Shown: positions 36,239 to 45,846, counted from the stretch's first letter. The stretch is 64,000 nt of DNA from an uncultured Oscillospiraceae bacterium (GCA_904384225.1 CAJFJV010000001.1:179739-243738), one strand, 5' to 3'. Translations and numbers: made by a program. Notes: generated by a model not told the origin, from the sequence alone.

Positions 36239-37777
36239 CTAAAGCCCCAAAGCCTTGAGCGCAAACGGGATTTCCCCGATTAAGTCTCTGGCTAATACGC
36301 TGTATTGTGACATTCTGCGCACAAGACGGTCTGCGGCAAAGCCATGCACCCAAACCGCACAAATCGCTGCAGCAGCCGCTTCCAGTCCCTGCGCCGCAAA
36401 AGACGCAATCATCCCGGCCAAAACGTCCCCGCTGCCCCCCTTTGCAAGGGCGGCATTTCCTGTCGTATTGATCCAAAGCGTACCGTCGGGGGCTGCGACA
36501 ACCGTGCGATGGCTTTTCAGCACCGTCACGCAGCCATATTCACACGCAAATGCACGTGCTGCTTCCTCTTGACGGGAAGAAACCTGCTCCACCGTCATTC
36601 CAGTAAGGCGTGCCATTTCACCGATATGTGGTGTTATCACAACCTGTGCTTTAGCGCCCTTCAGTATAGAGGGATCGCCTGCTATGCTATTGAGGGCATC
36701 AGCGTCTAAAACAACAATACTATTTGTATTCTTTGTGATATATTGTACTATTTGTTTCGTGTTTTCCGAAGTGCGCAGTCCGCATCCGATTAAAACAGCG
36801 GTCTTTTCTATGATCGCCGTTTCTATTTGCCGCAGCGCCTCGGATACGATTGTCCCCTCCGCATTCTCGGCCAACGGCAGGGTCATTGCCTCCATCAAAT
36901 GCGGTGCCGCAGATTTGACTACATTTTCAGGTGCAGCCAACGTCGTAAGGCCGCATCCGGTACGCATCGCCGAAAGGGTAGCCATCATTGCCGCTCCTGC
37001 CATGCCGCAGCTTCCGGCAATAACAAGAAGCCTTCCATACGAGCCTTTGTGCGTATCCGGAAGACGCCTTGGAAGCCAGCTTTGCACAGAAGACTTTGTA
37101 ACCTTGGCAAAGCCATTCAAGGATGCATATAACACAGCCTCAGGAATCCCGATATCCAATACTACCGTCTTTCCGCAAATCTCTGCTGTCTGTGCATTTT
37201 GATGCACCGGTTTATATACCGCAAAGGCAAGTGTCAAATGTGCCGCAAAACAGATGCCTTCGCATTCGCCGCCGTCTGCCTGCAAGCCGCTTGGCAGATC
37301 CAGTGCCACCCGCACACAGCTTGCCGCGTTCGCCGTCTTCAGTAAAAGCGCTGTTAACTCATCCGGCGTCCCATGAAAGCCGGTTCCAAATATTGCATCA
37401 ACAAGCAGAGTGGCGCTTTGTATCGCTCGTATTGCTGCATCCGTGTTTTCCTTGGCCTCTATAACGGAGATACTGCCGACGGACAGCATCTTCTGATACG
37501 CCTCCGCCGCGATCCCCTGTTCCGGCTTTTCCTGACACAGTACCACAGTAACCGTACATCCCGCCTCTGCAAGCGTTTTGGCCATGACAAACCCATCCCC
37601 GCCGTTATTGCCTTTCCCGGCAAGGACGACAGTAAAACGCACCGCCTGTACATGCGTTTTTAAAAGATATGATGCGGCCTGCTGCCCGGCTTTCCGCATC
37701 ATTTGCGAATAAGAAATACCGCGGGCATTTGCCAGTCCCTCTGCTGCTTTCATTTGTGCCACCGTTAATGTCAGCAT
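36239..37777 (-). CDS. nnr: Bifunctional NAD(P)H-hydrate repair enzyme (epimerase + dehydratase)
   Basis: 512 aa. The N-terminal epimerase domain (1-210: VVLAGKGNNGGDGFVMAKTL, FGTGFHG, ALDLPSGLQADGG) interconverts R and S NAD(P)HX; the C-terminal ADP-dependent dehydratase domain (about 220-505: KGSYGRLLVIAGSCGMAGAA, VVLDADALN, TPHIGEMARLTG, AALAKGGSGDVLAGMIA) restores NAD(P)H. The fusion is standard in bacteria. Start at 37777 follows AGGAGGAG and overlaps the end of acpS by 7 bp; pairing of acpS with nnr is common in Firmicutes. Confidence 0.95.
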   Translation of the reverse strand: MLTLTVAQMKAAEGLANARGISYSQMMRKAGQQAASYLLKTHVQAVRFTVVLAGKGNNGGDGFVMAKTLAEAGCTVTVVLCQEKPEQGIAAEAYQKMLSVGSISVIEAKENTDAAIRAIQSATLLVDAIFGTGFHGTPDELTALLLKTANAASCVRVALDLPSGLQADGGECEGICFAAHLTLAFAVYKPVHQNAQTAEICGKTVVLDIGIPEAVLYASLNGFAKVTKSSVQSWLPRRLPDTHKGSYGRLLVIAGSCGMAGAAMMATLSAMRTGCGLTTLAAPENVVKSAAPHLMEAMTLPLAENAEGTIVSEALRQIETAIIEKTAVLIGCGLRTSENTKQIVQYITKNTNSIVVLDADALNSIAGDPSILKGAKAQVVITPHIGEMARLTGMTVEQVSSRQEEAARAFACEYGCVTVLKSHRTVVAAPDGTLWINTTGNAALAKGGSGDVLAGMIASFAAQGLEAAAAAICAVWVHGFAADRLVRRMSQYSVLARDLIGEIPFALKALGL

Positions 37778-38142
37778 GCATTCTCCTCCTGTGCCACAAC
37801 AATTGCCTGCGCATATTGCGCCGTATGCGTTATACTGCAAAAAAAGCTGAGGCCGCGTTCTTTCACAATCTGTGCGGCGCTGCCGGAAAAAGACAAATAG
37901 GGCGCCCCCCTTTCATCGCGCAGCACCTGTACCTCTGCCAAAGAAAACCCGCGAATACCGGTACCCATTGCTTTTCCAAAAGCTTCTTTTGCAGCAAAAT
38001 GCGCGGCAGCGCGCTCCGCCGCGTGCGCCCCGACAAACAGCGCGCGTTCTTCTTTGCCAAAAAACCGGGATAAAAAGCGGGGGTTCTCCATGCTTTTCTT
38101 GATGCGCGCCACTTCTGTCAAATCGATCCCAATGCCTCTCAC
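37771..38142 (-). CDS. acpS: Holo-[acyl-carrier-protein] synthase
   Basis: 123 aa; attaches 4'-phosphopantetheine from CoA to acyl carrier protein. Motifs: GIGIDLTEVARI with the Mg-binding Asp, FFGKEERALF, AAHFAAKEAFGKAMGTG with the catalytic Glu and Lys, and the late SITHTAQYA block. It overlaps both neighbours (4 bp with the upstream gene, 7 bp with nnr), so translation is coupled. Confidence 0.95.
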   Translation of the reverse strand: MRGIGIDLTEVARIKKSMENPRFLSRFFGKEERALFVGAHAAERAAAHFAAKEAFGKAMGTGIRGFSLAEVQVLRDERGAPYLSFSGSAAQIVKERGLSFFCSITHTAQYAQAIVVAQEENAC

Positions 38143-38669
38143 AGCGCATGCACATGCGGCCGGTAATATTTTTTGATTGCTTCAACCAGCCTGTCTTCCG
38201 GTGTGAAAATCAGACAGCTTTTTTCCCCGTCTCGGTTGCTGTAAACAAGGATATAATTGCCTTCCCCTTTCATGGATATGCTTGCATCGTAAACGTTCGC
38301 ATACGCCTGCCTGTTAAAAGAAGCACTGTCAAAAGCTTCGAATGCCGATGCCTGTGTAATTTTTACCGTCGTCATCCGTTTCCTTTTCCGTTTATTGCTG
38401 ATTTTATCCACATCTAATTCACCGTTGGTAAAAATATATTCGAACTCAAGATTTAGCCCCGAAACAATATACCATGTATAATAGATTACGCCCGCTAAAA
38501 TCAAGAAGATAAACGTTCCGATATATTCTTTTAGTGCAAACGGCATCAAAAGTATGATGAATAGGATACAGGCGAGCAGAAGTCCGATAAAAATGATAAC
38601 TGCGTTGCGTATAATATCCTTCATGCTCTTCTGCTTTTTTACAATTTGTTCTAAAAATACGTCTCCCAT
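38139..38669 (-). CDS. Two-TM membrane protein of unknown function (possibly DUF6106)
   Basis: 176 aa. The N-terminal MGDVFLEQIVKKQKS is followed by two membrane segments (about 22-45 and 53-72), then a cytoplasmic or surface domain (FEYIFTNGELDVDKISNKRKRKRM, YVYSNRDGEK-like strand, FTPEDRLVEAIKKYY) reminiscent of PH-like domains. Similar small proteins are frequent in Oscillospirales; assignment to DUF6106 is from memory and not certain. First gene of the operon with acpS and nnr. Confidence 0.65.
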   Translation of the reverse strand: MGDVFLEQIVKKQKSMKDIIRNAVIIFIGLLLACILFIILLMPFALKEYIGTFIFLILAGVIYYTWYIVSGLNLEFEYIFTNGELDVDKISNKRKRKRMTTVKITQASAFEAFDSASFNRQAYANVYDASISMKGEGNYILVYSNRDGEKSCLIFTPEDRLVEAIKKYYRPHVHAL

Positions 38670-38759
38670 GTTAAGACACTCCTTATCTCATGCCAAAAAT
38701 AGGACTTGGCCGCTGTTTTGCCTAAACGGCGGCATTATCCAATTCGCCAATTTTCTTTT

Positions 38760-38789
38760 ATTATATCATAAATACTTTCCCTACTTCAA
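38760..38789 (-). promoter_or_regulatory. Sigma-A promoter of the acpS-nnr operon
   Basis: Minus strand TTGAAG (38784-38789), 18 bp, TATAAT (38760-38765) with an extended TG one base upstream of the -10. Confidence 0.7.
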
Positions 38790-38790
38790 T

Positions 38791-38832
38791 AAAAACGGGA
38801 AACAACGCATGCACACGCTGTTTCCCGTTTGT
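38791..38832 (-). terminator. Terminator of the Gld-like ABC operon
   Basis: Arms AAACGGGAAACAGCG and CGTTGTTTCCCGTTT (one mismatch) followed on the minus strand by TTTATT; the right arm begins two bases past the DUF4340 gene stop. Confidence 0.8.
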
Positions 38833-38833
38833 T

Positions 38834-40312
38834 TTACCATTCGGTGTCGACGGTTTCTCCCGCTATCAGTTTTTGCGACTCCCGCGCAACCTTGCTTACA
38901 AATCCGGATCGTCCGACAAATGCCGTTTGATCGTTCAGCGTGACAATCGTCGTCGTATCTTCTGCAACATATACTTTTACCACAACGTCCTGTCCGCTCC
39001 GATAACGATATGTGATCGTCATCGTGGGCGTCCCAGTCGGCATTTGCGTACTGATATCCTGCACAGAGGTCAGCATTACAAGCTGCATATAAGTGCGGAC
39101 ATTATCCATATCTGCATTTTGCCCGTTGACTGTAGCCGTATACCCACTGGAATCGGATACATCATCACCTGGATCAAAAACAACCTGATAGGAATCTCCC
39201 GATACCTGTACGTCAAACCCTTCCAGATCTACAATATTCGGGAATACAACAGAAGACGAAATTAAATCGCTTGTCTGAACAGTAAGCCAGCCGATATCGG
39301 ACGCCGCGACAGTATAAATTTGATCTACATCTTCACGAATCAGGAAATACGTATCAATATCGCTTTCCGCAACCGTTTCCCCTTCCGTAAACCCAGCAGA
39401 GGCGTTAAAACCGGAGCCAAGCGTTAAAACGACCGTTGTATTGTCATCATAGGTCATTTCATAGCGTGCGGTCGGATTATTGAAACCATAGGTTGCAAGA
39501 TCCTCCTCCGTGATGTTCGCTTTTACAATGCCGTTGGCAGTCAAGCCAAAATTGTCGTAAATGACGCTTTCTGTAGCAGTTTCAGCTAAGAGCGAGAACT
39601 GAGGCTCACGCATTACCAAATAACTTTGCTGAACTGCCGTTTCGCCCAGCTCGCCATCCTGCGCCTCGTCCAATACAATCGGGGCGGCAAGATCCGGACG
39701 GGTAATTTCGACGCGATTGATCACTGGAACCGCGCTGGTATCCTCTGAATCGAAGCTCTCCAATATTTCCGTATCCAGATAGGAATAGCGTGTATAAAGC
39801 AAAGATGAAACAGAGGTCGCCGTTACCGTATATACCGTATTATCGCCGTCTTTTACAAGATAGTAATACGTTCCGTCGGCTGTTTGCAGCCCTATATCAA
39901 AAGCATACGAATTCCCGTTGTTGTATTTGATTTCAAAGGAAATCTGCGGATCATCCAAGCCATAGCGCGAAAGGTCGGCGCAGTCCTCTTCAATCGTTTC
40001 TATAGCGGAAAAAGTACTCAGATTGGTGAGGGTCTGGTCATACATATAGGTGATCTGCTTTAAATCCATTGTATCGCGGATGCGCCACAGCTCTTCTCCC
40101 ACCAGTTCAATGGTATAATCATCATCCTGATTTTTAATGTGAAGGCTTTCCACATCGCTGTATGTCTCTCGGATTAAAGCAATACTTTCTACACTTGGAG
40201 CGGACGTATCGTCTGTGCTTGACGGCGCAGTCAAAACCAGTGTCACGGTAACCGCGATCAAGACGACCAGCGCCGCACTGCTCCAAATTATTGTTTTGAT
40301 CTTTTTGCTCAT
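38834..40312 (-). CDS. DUF4340-domain protein of a Gld-like ABC system
   Basis: 492 aa, with one N-terminal membrane anchor (about 7-28) and a large extracytoplasmic part rich in Thr, Ser, Asp and Tyr. It contains repeated beta-structured DUF4340 units: LRSRYGLDDPQ-like motifs occur as LSRYGLDDPQISFEI and ATYGFNNPTARYEM, each followed by a strand of the type YxFDIGLQTADGTYYYL or VVLTLGSGFNAS. This is the family regularly found next to GldG-like proteins. Its start overlaps the GldG-like gene by 4 bp (ATGA). Function unknown. Confidence 0.87.
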   Translation of the reverse strand: MSKKIKTIIWSSAALVVLIAVTVTLVLTAPSSTDDTSAPSVESIALIRETYSDVESLHIKNQDDDYTIELVGEELWRIRDTMDLKQITYMYDQTLTNLSTFSAIETIEEDCADLSRYGLDDPQISFEIKYNNGNSYAFDIGLQTADGTYYYLVKDGDNTVYTVTATSVSSLLYTRYSYLDTEILESFDSEDTSAVPVINRVEITRPDLAAPIVLDEAQDGELGETAVQQSYLVMREPQFSLLAETATESVIYDNFGLTANGIVKANITEEDLATYGFNNPTARYEMTYDDNTTVVLTLGSGFNASAGFTEGETVAESDIDTYFLIREDVDQIYTVAASDIGWLTVQTSDLISSSVVFPNIVDLEGFDVQVSGDSYQVVFDPGDDVSDSSGYTATVNGQNADMDNVRTYMQLVMLTSVQDISTQMPTGTPTMTITYRYRSGQDVVVKVYVAEDTTTIVTLNDQTAFVGRSGFVSKVARESQKLIAGETVDTEW

Positions 40313-41775
40313 AAATGCCTCCTGCGCACAAAGACCACAATACCGATTGCCAGCACAATCAACGGGATCACGCCGATAAAGATAATCGCATAGGTGACGA
40401 CCTGTGTCTGGCTGATTGTGATGGTATCATAAGAAAGATCGATCGGAAGGATCTTGATCACAGAATCTTTTCCGCTCGCTTCATTAATGGTTGTTATGGT
40501 GAAATCACCGTTTCCATAGCCGCCGTAATTCAGCATGTTGGTCGTCAGCATCTGGGCGGAACCAAATGCAATGACATTGGATGATACCATCTCGCCGTCG
40601 ATAGAACGAAGTTTCCTCCCCTCAACCACCAAATTCATTGCCGACTGGCTTTGCGCGGATGGATCAAACGTCTCATCTGCGTCATATGGTACCAAAACAG
40701 ACGTATCGCTGCTCTGAAGCAGTACGGATGTCTCTCGATTGTCCCTCGATTCAAACAACGTTGTTATCGGCGTTGCAAATGCAGAAATAACGGGCAGCTC
40801 CGCATTGTTCAGTGAAGATGCCAACTCCTCGTCCGCAACAGTCGCGCCTGAGATGTAGCCGCCATACGTCGTACTGTACATATTGCTCTCATTCATCTCA
40901 TACACCGTACCGCTCTGCATCTCTATGCCCCAATCGGCAAGGAAGGTCTTCAAAACAGTTCCCGGCGTAGTCCCGTTGCTGATAAACAAAAGCGACTTGC
41001 CGAAAGCGCCGTCGTTATCTAAATAAGCATTGATCTTTTCCACCTGCTCCGACGTCAGGTCTTCCGTCGGCTGCGGCAGGATTACAACTTGATAGTCGGA
41101 ACTGATCTCCTCCGTCAAAAGATTTACAGATGTCACATCATAGACGTTGGAGGTCAGCAGTTCCTGAAGGCCGCTCACATCGATGCTCGACAAAAGCCCT
41201 GTCAGCAGAGCCGCCTTTGTAATATTGGACTCCGTTACATACATCAAAGCGGACGTAACCTGCTGCTCCGCCTGTGAACTGTATGTACTGGTGCCGTAGC
41301 TTGTAGTCGTAACAGAAACCAAAGATCCGTTATCGATCTTTCTGTAACGCTTGTCCGTTTCTACGATGATATCGCCTTCCTCCAGCTGCTCAGACGGATA
41401 GTCGTCGGCTAAGCCCGGATTCTTGGTAATACTCCTAAATTCCACTGTGACACGGCTCGAATGCTGGGCGTAGTCCCTGATAATCTCGTAAATCTGCTTG
41501 TAATAGACGCCCGCATTCTCAAAAGTTGCCTCATCTGCCAAAACTGTAATTTTCACATCCTGCTCAAGCCCGGCAAGAAAATCAATGGAATCCTGCGTCA
41601 ACTCAAAGCGGTTGTCCGCAGTCAGGTCAATTGAAATGGGAAAGCGATCCAGCAAAAGCCCTGCTACAACATTGATCAGGATGATTGCCGCGACAAAGAC
41701 CGCGGTAATAACCGTAGCCAAAGAACCAAACTTGAAGCGGCGGGAGTGGAAATATCTCATATTGATGCGTTTCAT
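40309..41775 (-). CDS. GldG-like ABC-system auxiliary protein
   Basis: 488 aa. One N-terminal membrane segment (about 15-36), a long extracytoplasmic domain and a C-terminal membrane segment (about 460-483, ending VFVRRRHL). Near the N-terminus ISIDLTADNRFELTQDSIDFL and DVKITVLADEATFEN match the GldG/IntraflagellarTransport-like (DUF4350-like) family that accompanies GldF-type permeases. In Bacteroidetes gld genes are needed for gliding, but in Clostridia the role is unknown. Start at 41775 follows AAGGGGGG. Confidence 0.85.
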   Translation of the reverse strand: MKRINMRYFHSRRFKFGSLATVITAVFVAAIILINVVAGLLLDRFPISIDLTADNRFELTQDSIDFLAGLEQDVKITVLADEATFENAGVYYKQIYEIIRDYAQHSSRVTVEFRSITKNPGLADDYPSEQLEEGDIIVETDKRYRKIDNGSLVSVTTTSYGTSTYSSQAEQQVTSALMYVTESNITKAALLTGLLSSIDVSGLQELLTSNVYDVTSVNLLTEEISSDYQVVILPQPTEDLTSEQVEKINAYLDNDGAFGKSLLFISNGTTPGTVLKTFLADWGIEMQSGTVYEMNESNMYSTTYGGYISGATVADEELASSLNNAELPVISAFATPITTLFESRDNRETSVLLQSSDTSVLVPYDADETFDPSAQSQSAMNLVVEGRKLRSIDGEMVSSNVIAFGSAQMLTTNMLNYGGYGNGDFTITTINEASGKDSVIKILPIDLSYDTITISQTQVVTYAIIFIGVIPLIVLAIGIVVFVRRRHL

Positions 41776-41788
41776 ATCGGTGCCCCCC

Positions 41789-42496
41789 TTAGCTCCATCT
41801 CTTTTTCTCAAGCACGCGAATGGTTAAAAACAAAAACACAACCGCAAAACTCAAGAAAAACAGGATATGTGACAAATCAAGAATGCCGCTGACAAAATCA
41901 TTATACCGCGTAGAAAAGGAAAGGGCATTCAAAATCGTTGCCAGAAAACTTAAGCCGGTGGGCAATACGGAAGCAAGCGTATCAAACATCCAGATAAACA
42001 GCGTAATGGCAAACGTGCCAATCGCCGCAACAATCTGGTTTTCCGTCAAAGAGGAAATAAAGATGCCGATCGCAATCAGCGCGGCGCCGATCAGCGCCAA
42101 AGCCAGATAGTTGCCTAAAAAGACATTCCAGTCCGGCGTCGCAAAAGTGGCAAGTATAATCTGGAACAGGATAGTACAAGAAACGCCGATCATATATACA
42201 ACAAAAGCCGCCAAATACTTGCCCACTACAATACCGGTAATATTGACCGGAGATGTCAGCAGAAGCTGGTCTGTTTTCAGCTTCTTATCCTCACTCATCA
42301 GGCGCATGGTCAAAAGCGGGATAATCATCATAACGACCGTGAACATGCTGCTGAATACATATTGGATATAATTAGCTTGATTCGACAAAATGTAAAAGAA
42401 ATAATATCCTGAAAGCGCGTAAATAACCGCAAGGAAGATGTAGCCGAGCGGAGATGAAAAATAAGCCTTCAGTTCCCGTTTAAAGATTGCGCCCAT
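41789..42496 (-). CDS. ABC-2 type permease (GldF/NosY-like)
   Basis: 235 aa with six membrane segments. It begins AIFKRELKAYFSSPLGYIFLA, the characteristic start of GldF/NosY-type permeases, and has the RLMSEDKKLKTDQLLLTSPV block before the third segment and SLTENQIVAAIGTF later. Its start codon immediately follows the stop of the ATPase gene (TAAATG), and the GldG-like gene comes 13 bp downstream. Confidence 0.9.
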   Translation of the reverse strand: MGAIFKRELKAYFSSPLGYIFLAVIYALSGYYFFYILSNQANYIQYVFSSMFTVVMMIIPLLTMRLMSEDKKLKTDQLLLTSPVNITGIVVGKYLAAFVVYMIGVSCTILFQIILATFATPDWNVFLGNYLALALIGAALIAIGIFISSLTENQIVAAIGTFAITLFIWMFDTLASVLPTGLSFLATILNALSFSTRYNDFVSGILDLSHILFFLSFAVVFLFLTIRVLEKKRWS

Positions 42497-43441
42497 TTAT
42501 TTTGTCCCTCCTGAATCCTTTGTCAGCTGCAGGAAGATATCCTCAAGCGTCATCTCGCTGGAACGCATCCCAAGAAGCGGCCAATTGCGTTCCGATAAAC
42601 GCTTAAAGATCTGACGGCGAATATCTACGCCCTGCTGTGCCTCTACTATATATTCAAAGACGCCGGGTTCGCGTTTCCCAAGCGTCTGCACATCGTGCAT
42701 CCCACTGATCGCACAAAGCATCCGATAGACCTCGTTTTCCGGCCCGTCCACCAAAATGTTATACCGGTGATCCGTCGACATGCTGTGTGATAAGTTAGCG
42801 GTTGTATCATTTGCGACCAGCTTGCCTTGATGGATGACAACGACCTTGTCGCAGACCGCTTGAACCTCGGGTAGGATATGGGACGAAAGGATGATCGTAT
42901 GTTTCTTCCCAAGCTTTTTGATCAAATTGCGGATTTCGATAATCTGCTTTGGATCAAGTCCAACAGTCGGCTCATCTAAGATCAGTACTTCAGGATTTCC
43001 GATCAAAGCCTGTGCCAGCCCGACACGCTGGCGGTAACCTTTGGACAGATGCTTGATTACGCGTCCATAGACATTGGTAATCTGTACAATTTCGCAGATT
43101 TCCTGAATATGTGCGGCGCGCGGCTGCTTTACCTTTTTGAGGTCATAAAGAAAGTCCAGATACTCCTTTACTGTCATATCCAAATACAGCGGCGGCTGCT
43201 CCGGCAGATAGCCGATAGACTGCTTGGCTTTGATGGGATCCTCCAAAATATCAACACCGTTGATTTTACAGGAACCACTGGTCGCAGATAGATATCCGGT
43301 CAAAATATTCATCGTTGTCGATTTTCCTGCGCCGTTTGGGCCAAGAAAGCCGAGAATCTCCCCGCGGTCGACATAAAAGGATACATCGTCAACCGCCAGT
43401 TTTTGACCGTATCTCTTTGTGAGATTGGAAATCTCGATCAT
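42497..43441 (-). CDS. ABC transporter ATP-binding protein (GldA-like)
   Basis: 314 aa. Walker A GPNGAGKST, Q-loop GYLPEQPPLYLDMTV, signature LSKGYRQRVGLAQAL, Walker B VLILDEPTVGLDP and switch His in ILSSHILPEVQ. The YLPEQPPLY form and the C-terminal extension of about 80 residues are those of the GldA/NatA-type group partnering ABC-2 permeases. It is the first gene of the four-gene operon ATPase-permease-GldG-DUF4340. Confidence 0.93.
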   Translation of the reverse strand: MIEISNLTKRYGQKLAVDDVSFYVDRGEILGFLGPNGAGKSTTMNILTGYLSATSGSCKINGVDILEDPIKAKQSIGYLPEQPPLYLDMTVKEYLDFLYDLKKVKQPRAAHIQEICEIVQITNVYGRVIKHLSKGYRQRVGLAQALIGNPEVLILDEPTVGLDPKQIIEIRNLIKKLGKKHTIILSSHILPEVQAVCDKVVVIHQGKLVANDTTANLSHSMSTDHRYNILVDGPENEVYRMLCAISGMHDVQTLGKREPGVFEYIVEAQQGVDIRRQIFKRLSERNWPLLGMRSSEMTLEDIFLQLTKDSGGTK

Positions 43442-43590
43442 GGTTTTCCCTCCTAATATATTATATCGCCCGGATATCCCGAAACGAAAACGTCCACATA
43501 TCCTCTCTCCAAATTAAGCGGCTTTACGATTTTACACAAACCTGCATAAAAAAGCCGACAGATAACCGGTACATAATAAGCGATATGCTC

Positions 43591-43619
43591 ATTATATCAT
43601 ATCTGCCGCCTTTTTTCCA
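43591..43619 (-). promoter_or_regulatory. Promoter of the Gld-like ABC operon
   Basis: Minus strand extended -10, TGATATAAT, with the TATAAT at 43591-43596; the -35 region 17 bp upstream (TGGAAA, 43614-43619) matches only partly. Leader of about 145 nt. Confidence 0.6.
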
Positions 43620-43673
43620 CCGCTTTTGTGATAAATCTGTGGAATGTTTATCCCTGTTTTGTTAATATCCGCG

Positions 43674-44720
43674 TCATATTTCGTTCACAGCCGAAAACGT
43701 ATAAGACGTTTTGGTAAAAAATTCATCTCCCGCGCGGAGAATACAGGACGGAAAAGCCGGTTGGTTCGGCGTATCCGGGAAAAACTGCGTCTCCAAGCAA
43801 AAGCCGCTGTGCGGGATATATCTTACACCGTTTTTACCGGTCAGCGAGCCGTCCAGATTGTTTCCCGCATAAAACTGCATCCCTGGAAGATCCGTCTTAA
43901 CCGTAAGCATCCGTCCGCTTTGCGGATCATAAGCACGCGCCGCTTCGCGGAACCCCGAACCGTTTAATACAAAATTGTGGTCATAGCCGCCGGTTACACG
44001 CAAATCGGCATCATCATTGCCAATATGCGCACCTATTTTGGTAAATTGCCGCAAATCGAAAGGCGTCCCTGCTACCGCCGGAAGCTCCCCTGTCGGGATT
44101 GCCCCCGTTTTCACCCGGGTAAAGCGGTCCGCATTGATGCGGATATGCTGGTTTAATATTGTATCCGCCTTCTGCCATGCCAAATTGAAATAGGCATGGT
44201 TTGTAAGATTCACAACCGTATCCTTGTCACTTTTTGCACGGTATGAAAGCGTCAACGTCCCTTCTTTCAGAGTATAGCGCACGCTTACGGAAAGGTTCCC
44301 CGGGTATCCCTCTTCCATATCAGGGCTTACATAGGACAAAACAAGAGAGTCGCCGTCTACGCAGTCCTCCCATATCTTTGTATGGAAGCCGCCCGGGCCG
44401 CCGTGCAGATGGTTCTTCCCATCATTTGGATACAGCGGATATTCCCGTCCGCCCAGTGAAAACCGCGCACCCCCAATACGGTTTGCATACCGCCCAACCG
44501 TCGCGCCGATAAAACACGTTTGCTTTTCATAATCCTGCGGCGAATCAAATCCAAGGCATACGTCATCCATATGCCCCTCCCGATCCGGCGCCTCAATCGA
44601 AACAATTGTCCCGCCCATGGTCATCACACGCACACGGATAACCTCATCCGAAAGCGTATAAATTGCAACCGGGACGCCTGAATGGGACAAACCGAACGTT
44701 TCTTTTTTTATGTAACCCAT
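43674..44720 (-). CDS. galM: Aldose 1-epimerase (galactose mutarotase)
   Basis: 348 aa; interconverts alpha and beta anomers of hexoses. Family features: GATVGRYANRIGGARFSLGG, NHLHGGPGGFHTKIWE with the catalytic His, NLTNHAYFNLA with the second His, GGYDHNFVLNG, and near the C-terminus GFCLETQFFPDTPN with the catalytic Glu. It is the last gene of a co-directional run and starts 13 bp after the radical SAM gene behind AGGGAGAGGGAG, so it may simply be carried along in that operon. Confidence 0.95.
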   Translation of the reverse strand: MGYIKKETFGLSHSGVPVAIYTLSDEVIRVRVMTMGGTIVSIEAPDREGHMDDVCLGFDSPQDYEKQTCFIGATVGRYANRIGGARFSLGGREYPLYPNDGKNHLHGGPGGFHTKIWEDCVDGDSLVLSYVSPDMEEGYPGNLSVSVRYTLKEGTLTLSYRAKSDKDTVVNLTNHAYFNLAWQKADTILNQHIRINADRFTRVKTGAIPTGELPAVAGTPFDLRQFTKIGAHIGNDDADLRVTGGYDHNFVLNGSGFREAARAYDPQSGRMLTVKTDLPGMQFYAGNNLDGSLTGKNGVRYIPHSGFCLETQFFPDTPNQPAFPSCILRAGDEFFTKTSYTFSAVNEI

Positions 44721-44733
44721 CTGCTCCCTCTCC

Positions 44734-45846
44734 CTATCGTAAAAATTTCCGCGCTATTTTCGCAAGGTCGTCCGCCGCATATTCAAAAAAGGAACGAAAA
44801 GCCGGGCACAGCGTATTAAGCGTATTTTGACCCATTGATATAGGCTCCCTGTTCCGCCGGCATCCCCCGCGGCAAAGCATAAAATAGCGGCAGTCTCTGC
44901 ACTCTTTTGCCACTTGGCGGGAAATCTCCACAAAACGGCGCGCTGTTTCAGTCTGCCGCATTTCCTCCCAGCCATCCGTCATCACATTCCCGATGCGCCA
45001 CTCATCTGTAACATAGAAATCGCACGGATAAACGCTGCCGTCTGCTTCAATCATGTAATAGCAGCTGCATGAGCCTGCCATCCCGCAGCTTTCCGGCGGA
45101 TACCCGCCAATCATCATAACAAGGTTGTCGAAATAGCGAATACTAACGGGATGATTGGTGTTCAAATCCACATACCAAAGCCGAAAAAGGTCTTTTAAGA
45201 AGTTTCCGTACAAACTGGGAGTCAGCGAATACTCTTTTTCCCCTGGAAATTTCAATTCATCTAAGCAAGGGATAAACTGCAAATAGGAAAAGCCCTGCTT
45301 TTTGAAAAAGTAATAAATGCGGTCAATATTCTGCGCCACATCCCGGTTTACGGTAGAAAGGATATTAAATTCCACCTGATGGCGTTCCATCCGCTTCGCC
45401 GCTTCCAAAACGCGGTCGAACGTACCGTTTCCGGCGCCGTCCCTCCGATATTTGTCGTGAATCGGCTTTGTCCCGTCAAGGGAGAGCCCAACCAGAAAAT
45501 GATTCTCGTGAAAAAAGGCCGCCCATTCATCGTCTATATTCAATCCGTTTGTCTGTATTGCATTATGTACCCGGATGTGTTTTGTATTGTACTTTTTTTG
45601 CAAAGCAACCGCTTTTTTAAAAAAGTCAAGCCCCGCCAAGGTCGGTTCACCGCCCTGAAACCCGAAAGATGCCATAGAATCCGCATAGGCAAAAACCTTT
45701 TGGATAATGGTTTCAAGCATATCCTCCGACATTATACCGTAATTGGATATCTCACGGCGGTTCGCCACATCTGCATAAAAGCAATAGGCACACCGCATAT
45801 TGCAGCTTGATGAAGCAGGCTTGATCAGCAAAGAAATTGCCGGCAT
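44734..45846 (-). CDS. Radical SAM/SPASM protein, anaerobic sulfatase-maturase-like
   Basis: 370 aa. The N-terminus MPAISLLIKPASSSCNMRCAYCFY carries the CxxxCxxC radical SAM cluster and the exact lead-in typical of anaerobic sulfatase-maturating enzymes. FGFQGGEPTLAG, LSLDGTKPIHDKYR and a C-terminal SPASM region with about seven cysteines (SCSCYYMIEADGSVYPCDFY, CRDCRYFMLCRGGCRR) follow. Such enzymes oxidise Cys or Ser to formylglycine in sulfatases, but no sulfatase gene is in the window, so the substrate is open. Start at 45846 follows GGAG; an ATG five codons upstream is an alternative. Confidence 0.87.
   Translation of the reverse strand: MPAISLLIKPASSSCNMRCAYCFYADVANRREISNYGIMSEDMLETIIQKVFAYADSMASFGFQGGEPTLAGLDFFKKAVALQKKYNTKHIRVHNAIQTNGLNIDDEWAAFFHENHFLVGLSLDGTKPIHDKYRRDGAGNGTFDRVLEAAKRMERHQVEFNILSTVNRDVAQNIDRIYYFFKKQGFSYLQFIPCLDELKFPGEKEYSLTPSLYGNFLKDLFRLWYVDLNTNHPVSIRYFDNLVMMIGGYPPESCGMAGSCSCYYMIEADGSVYPCDFYVTDEWRIGNVMTDGWEEMRQTETARRFVEISRQVAKECRDCRYFMLCRGGCRRNREPISMGQNTLNTLCPAFRSFFEYAADDLAKIARKFLR

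Noticed and set aside
44734..45846. RiPP maturase for the subtilase/ABC system at 60-63 kb
   Set aside because: The radical SAM protein has the N-terminus of sulfatase maturases, is 15 kb away and belongs to the sortase operon.
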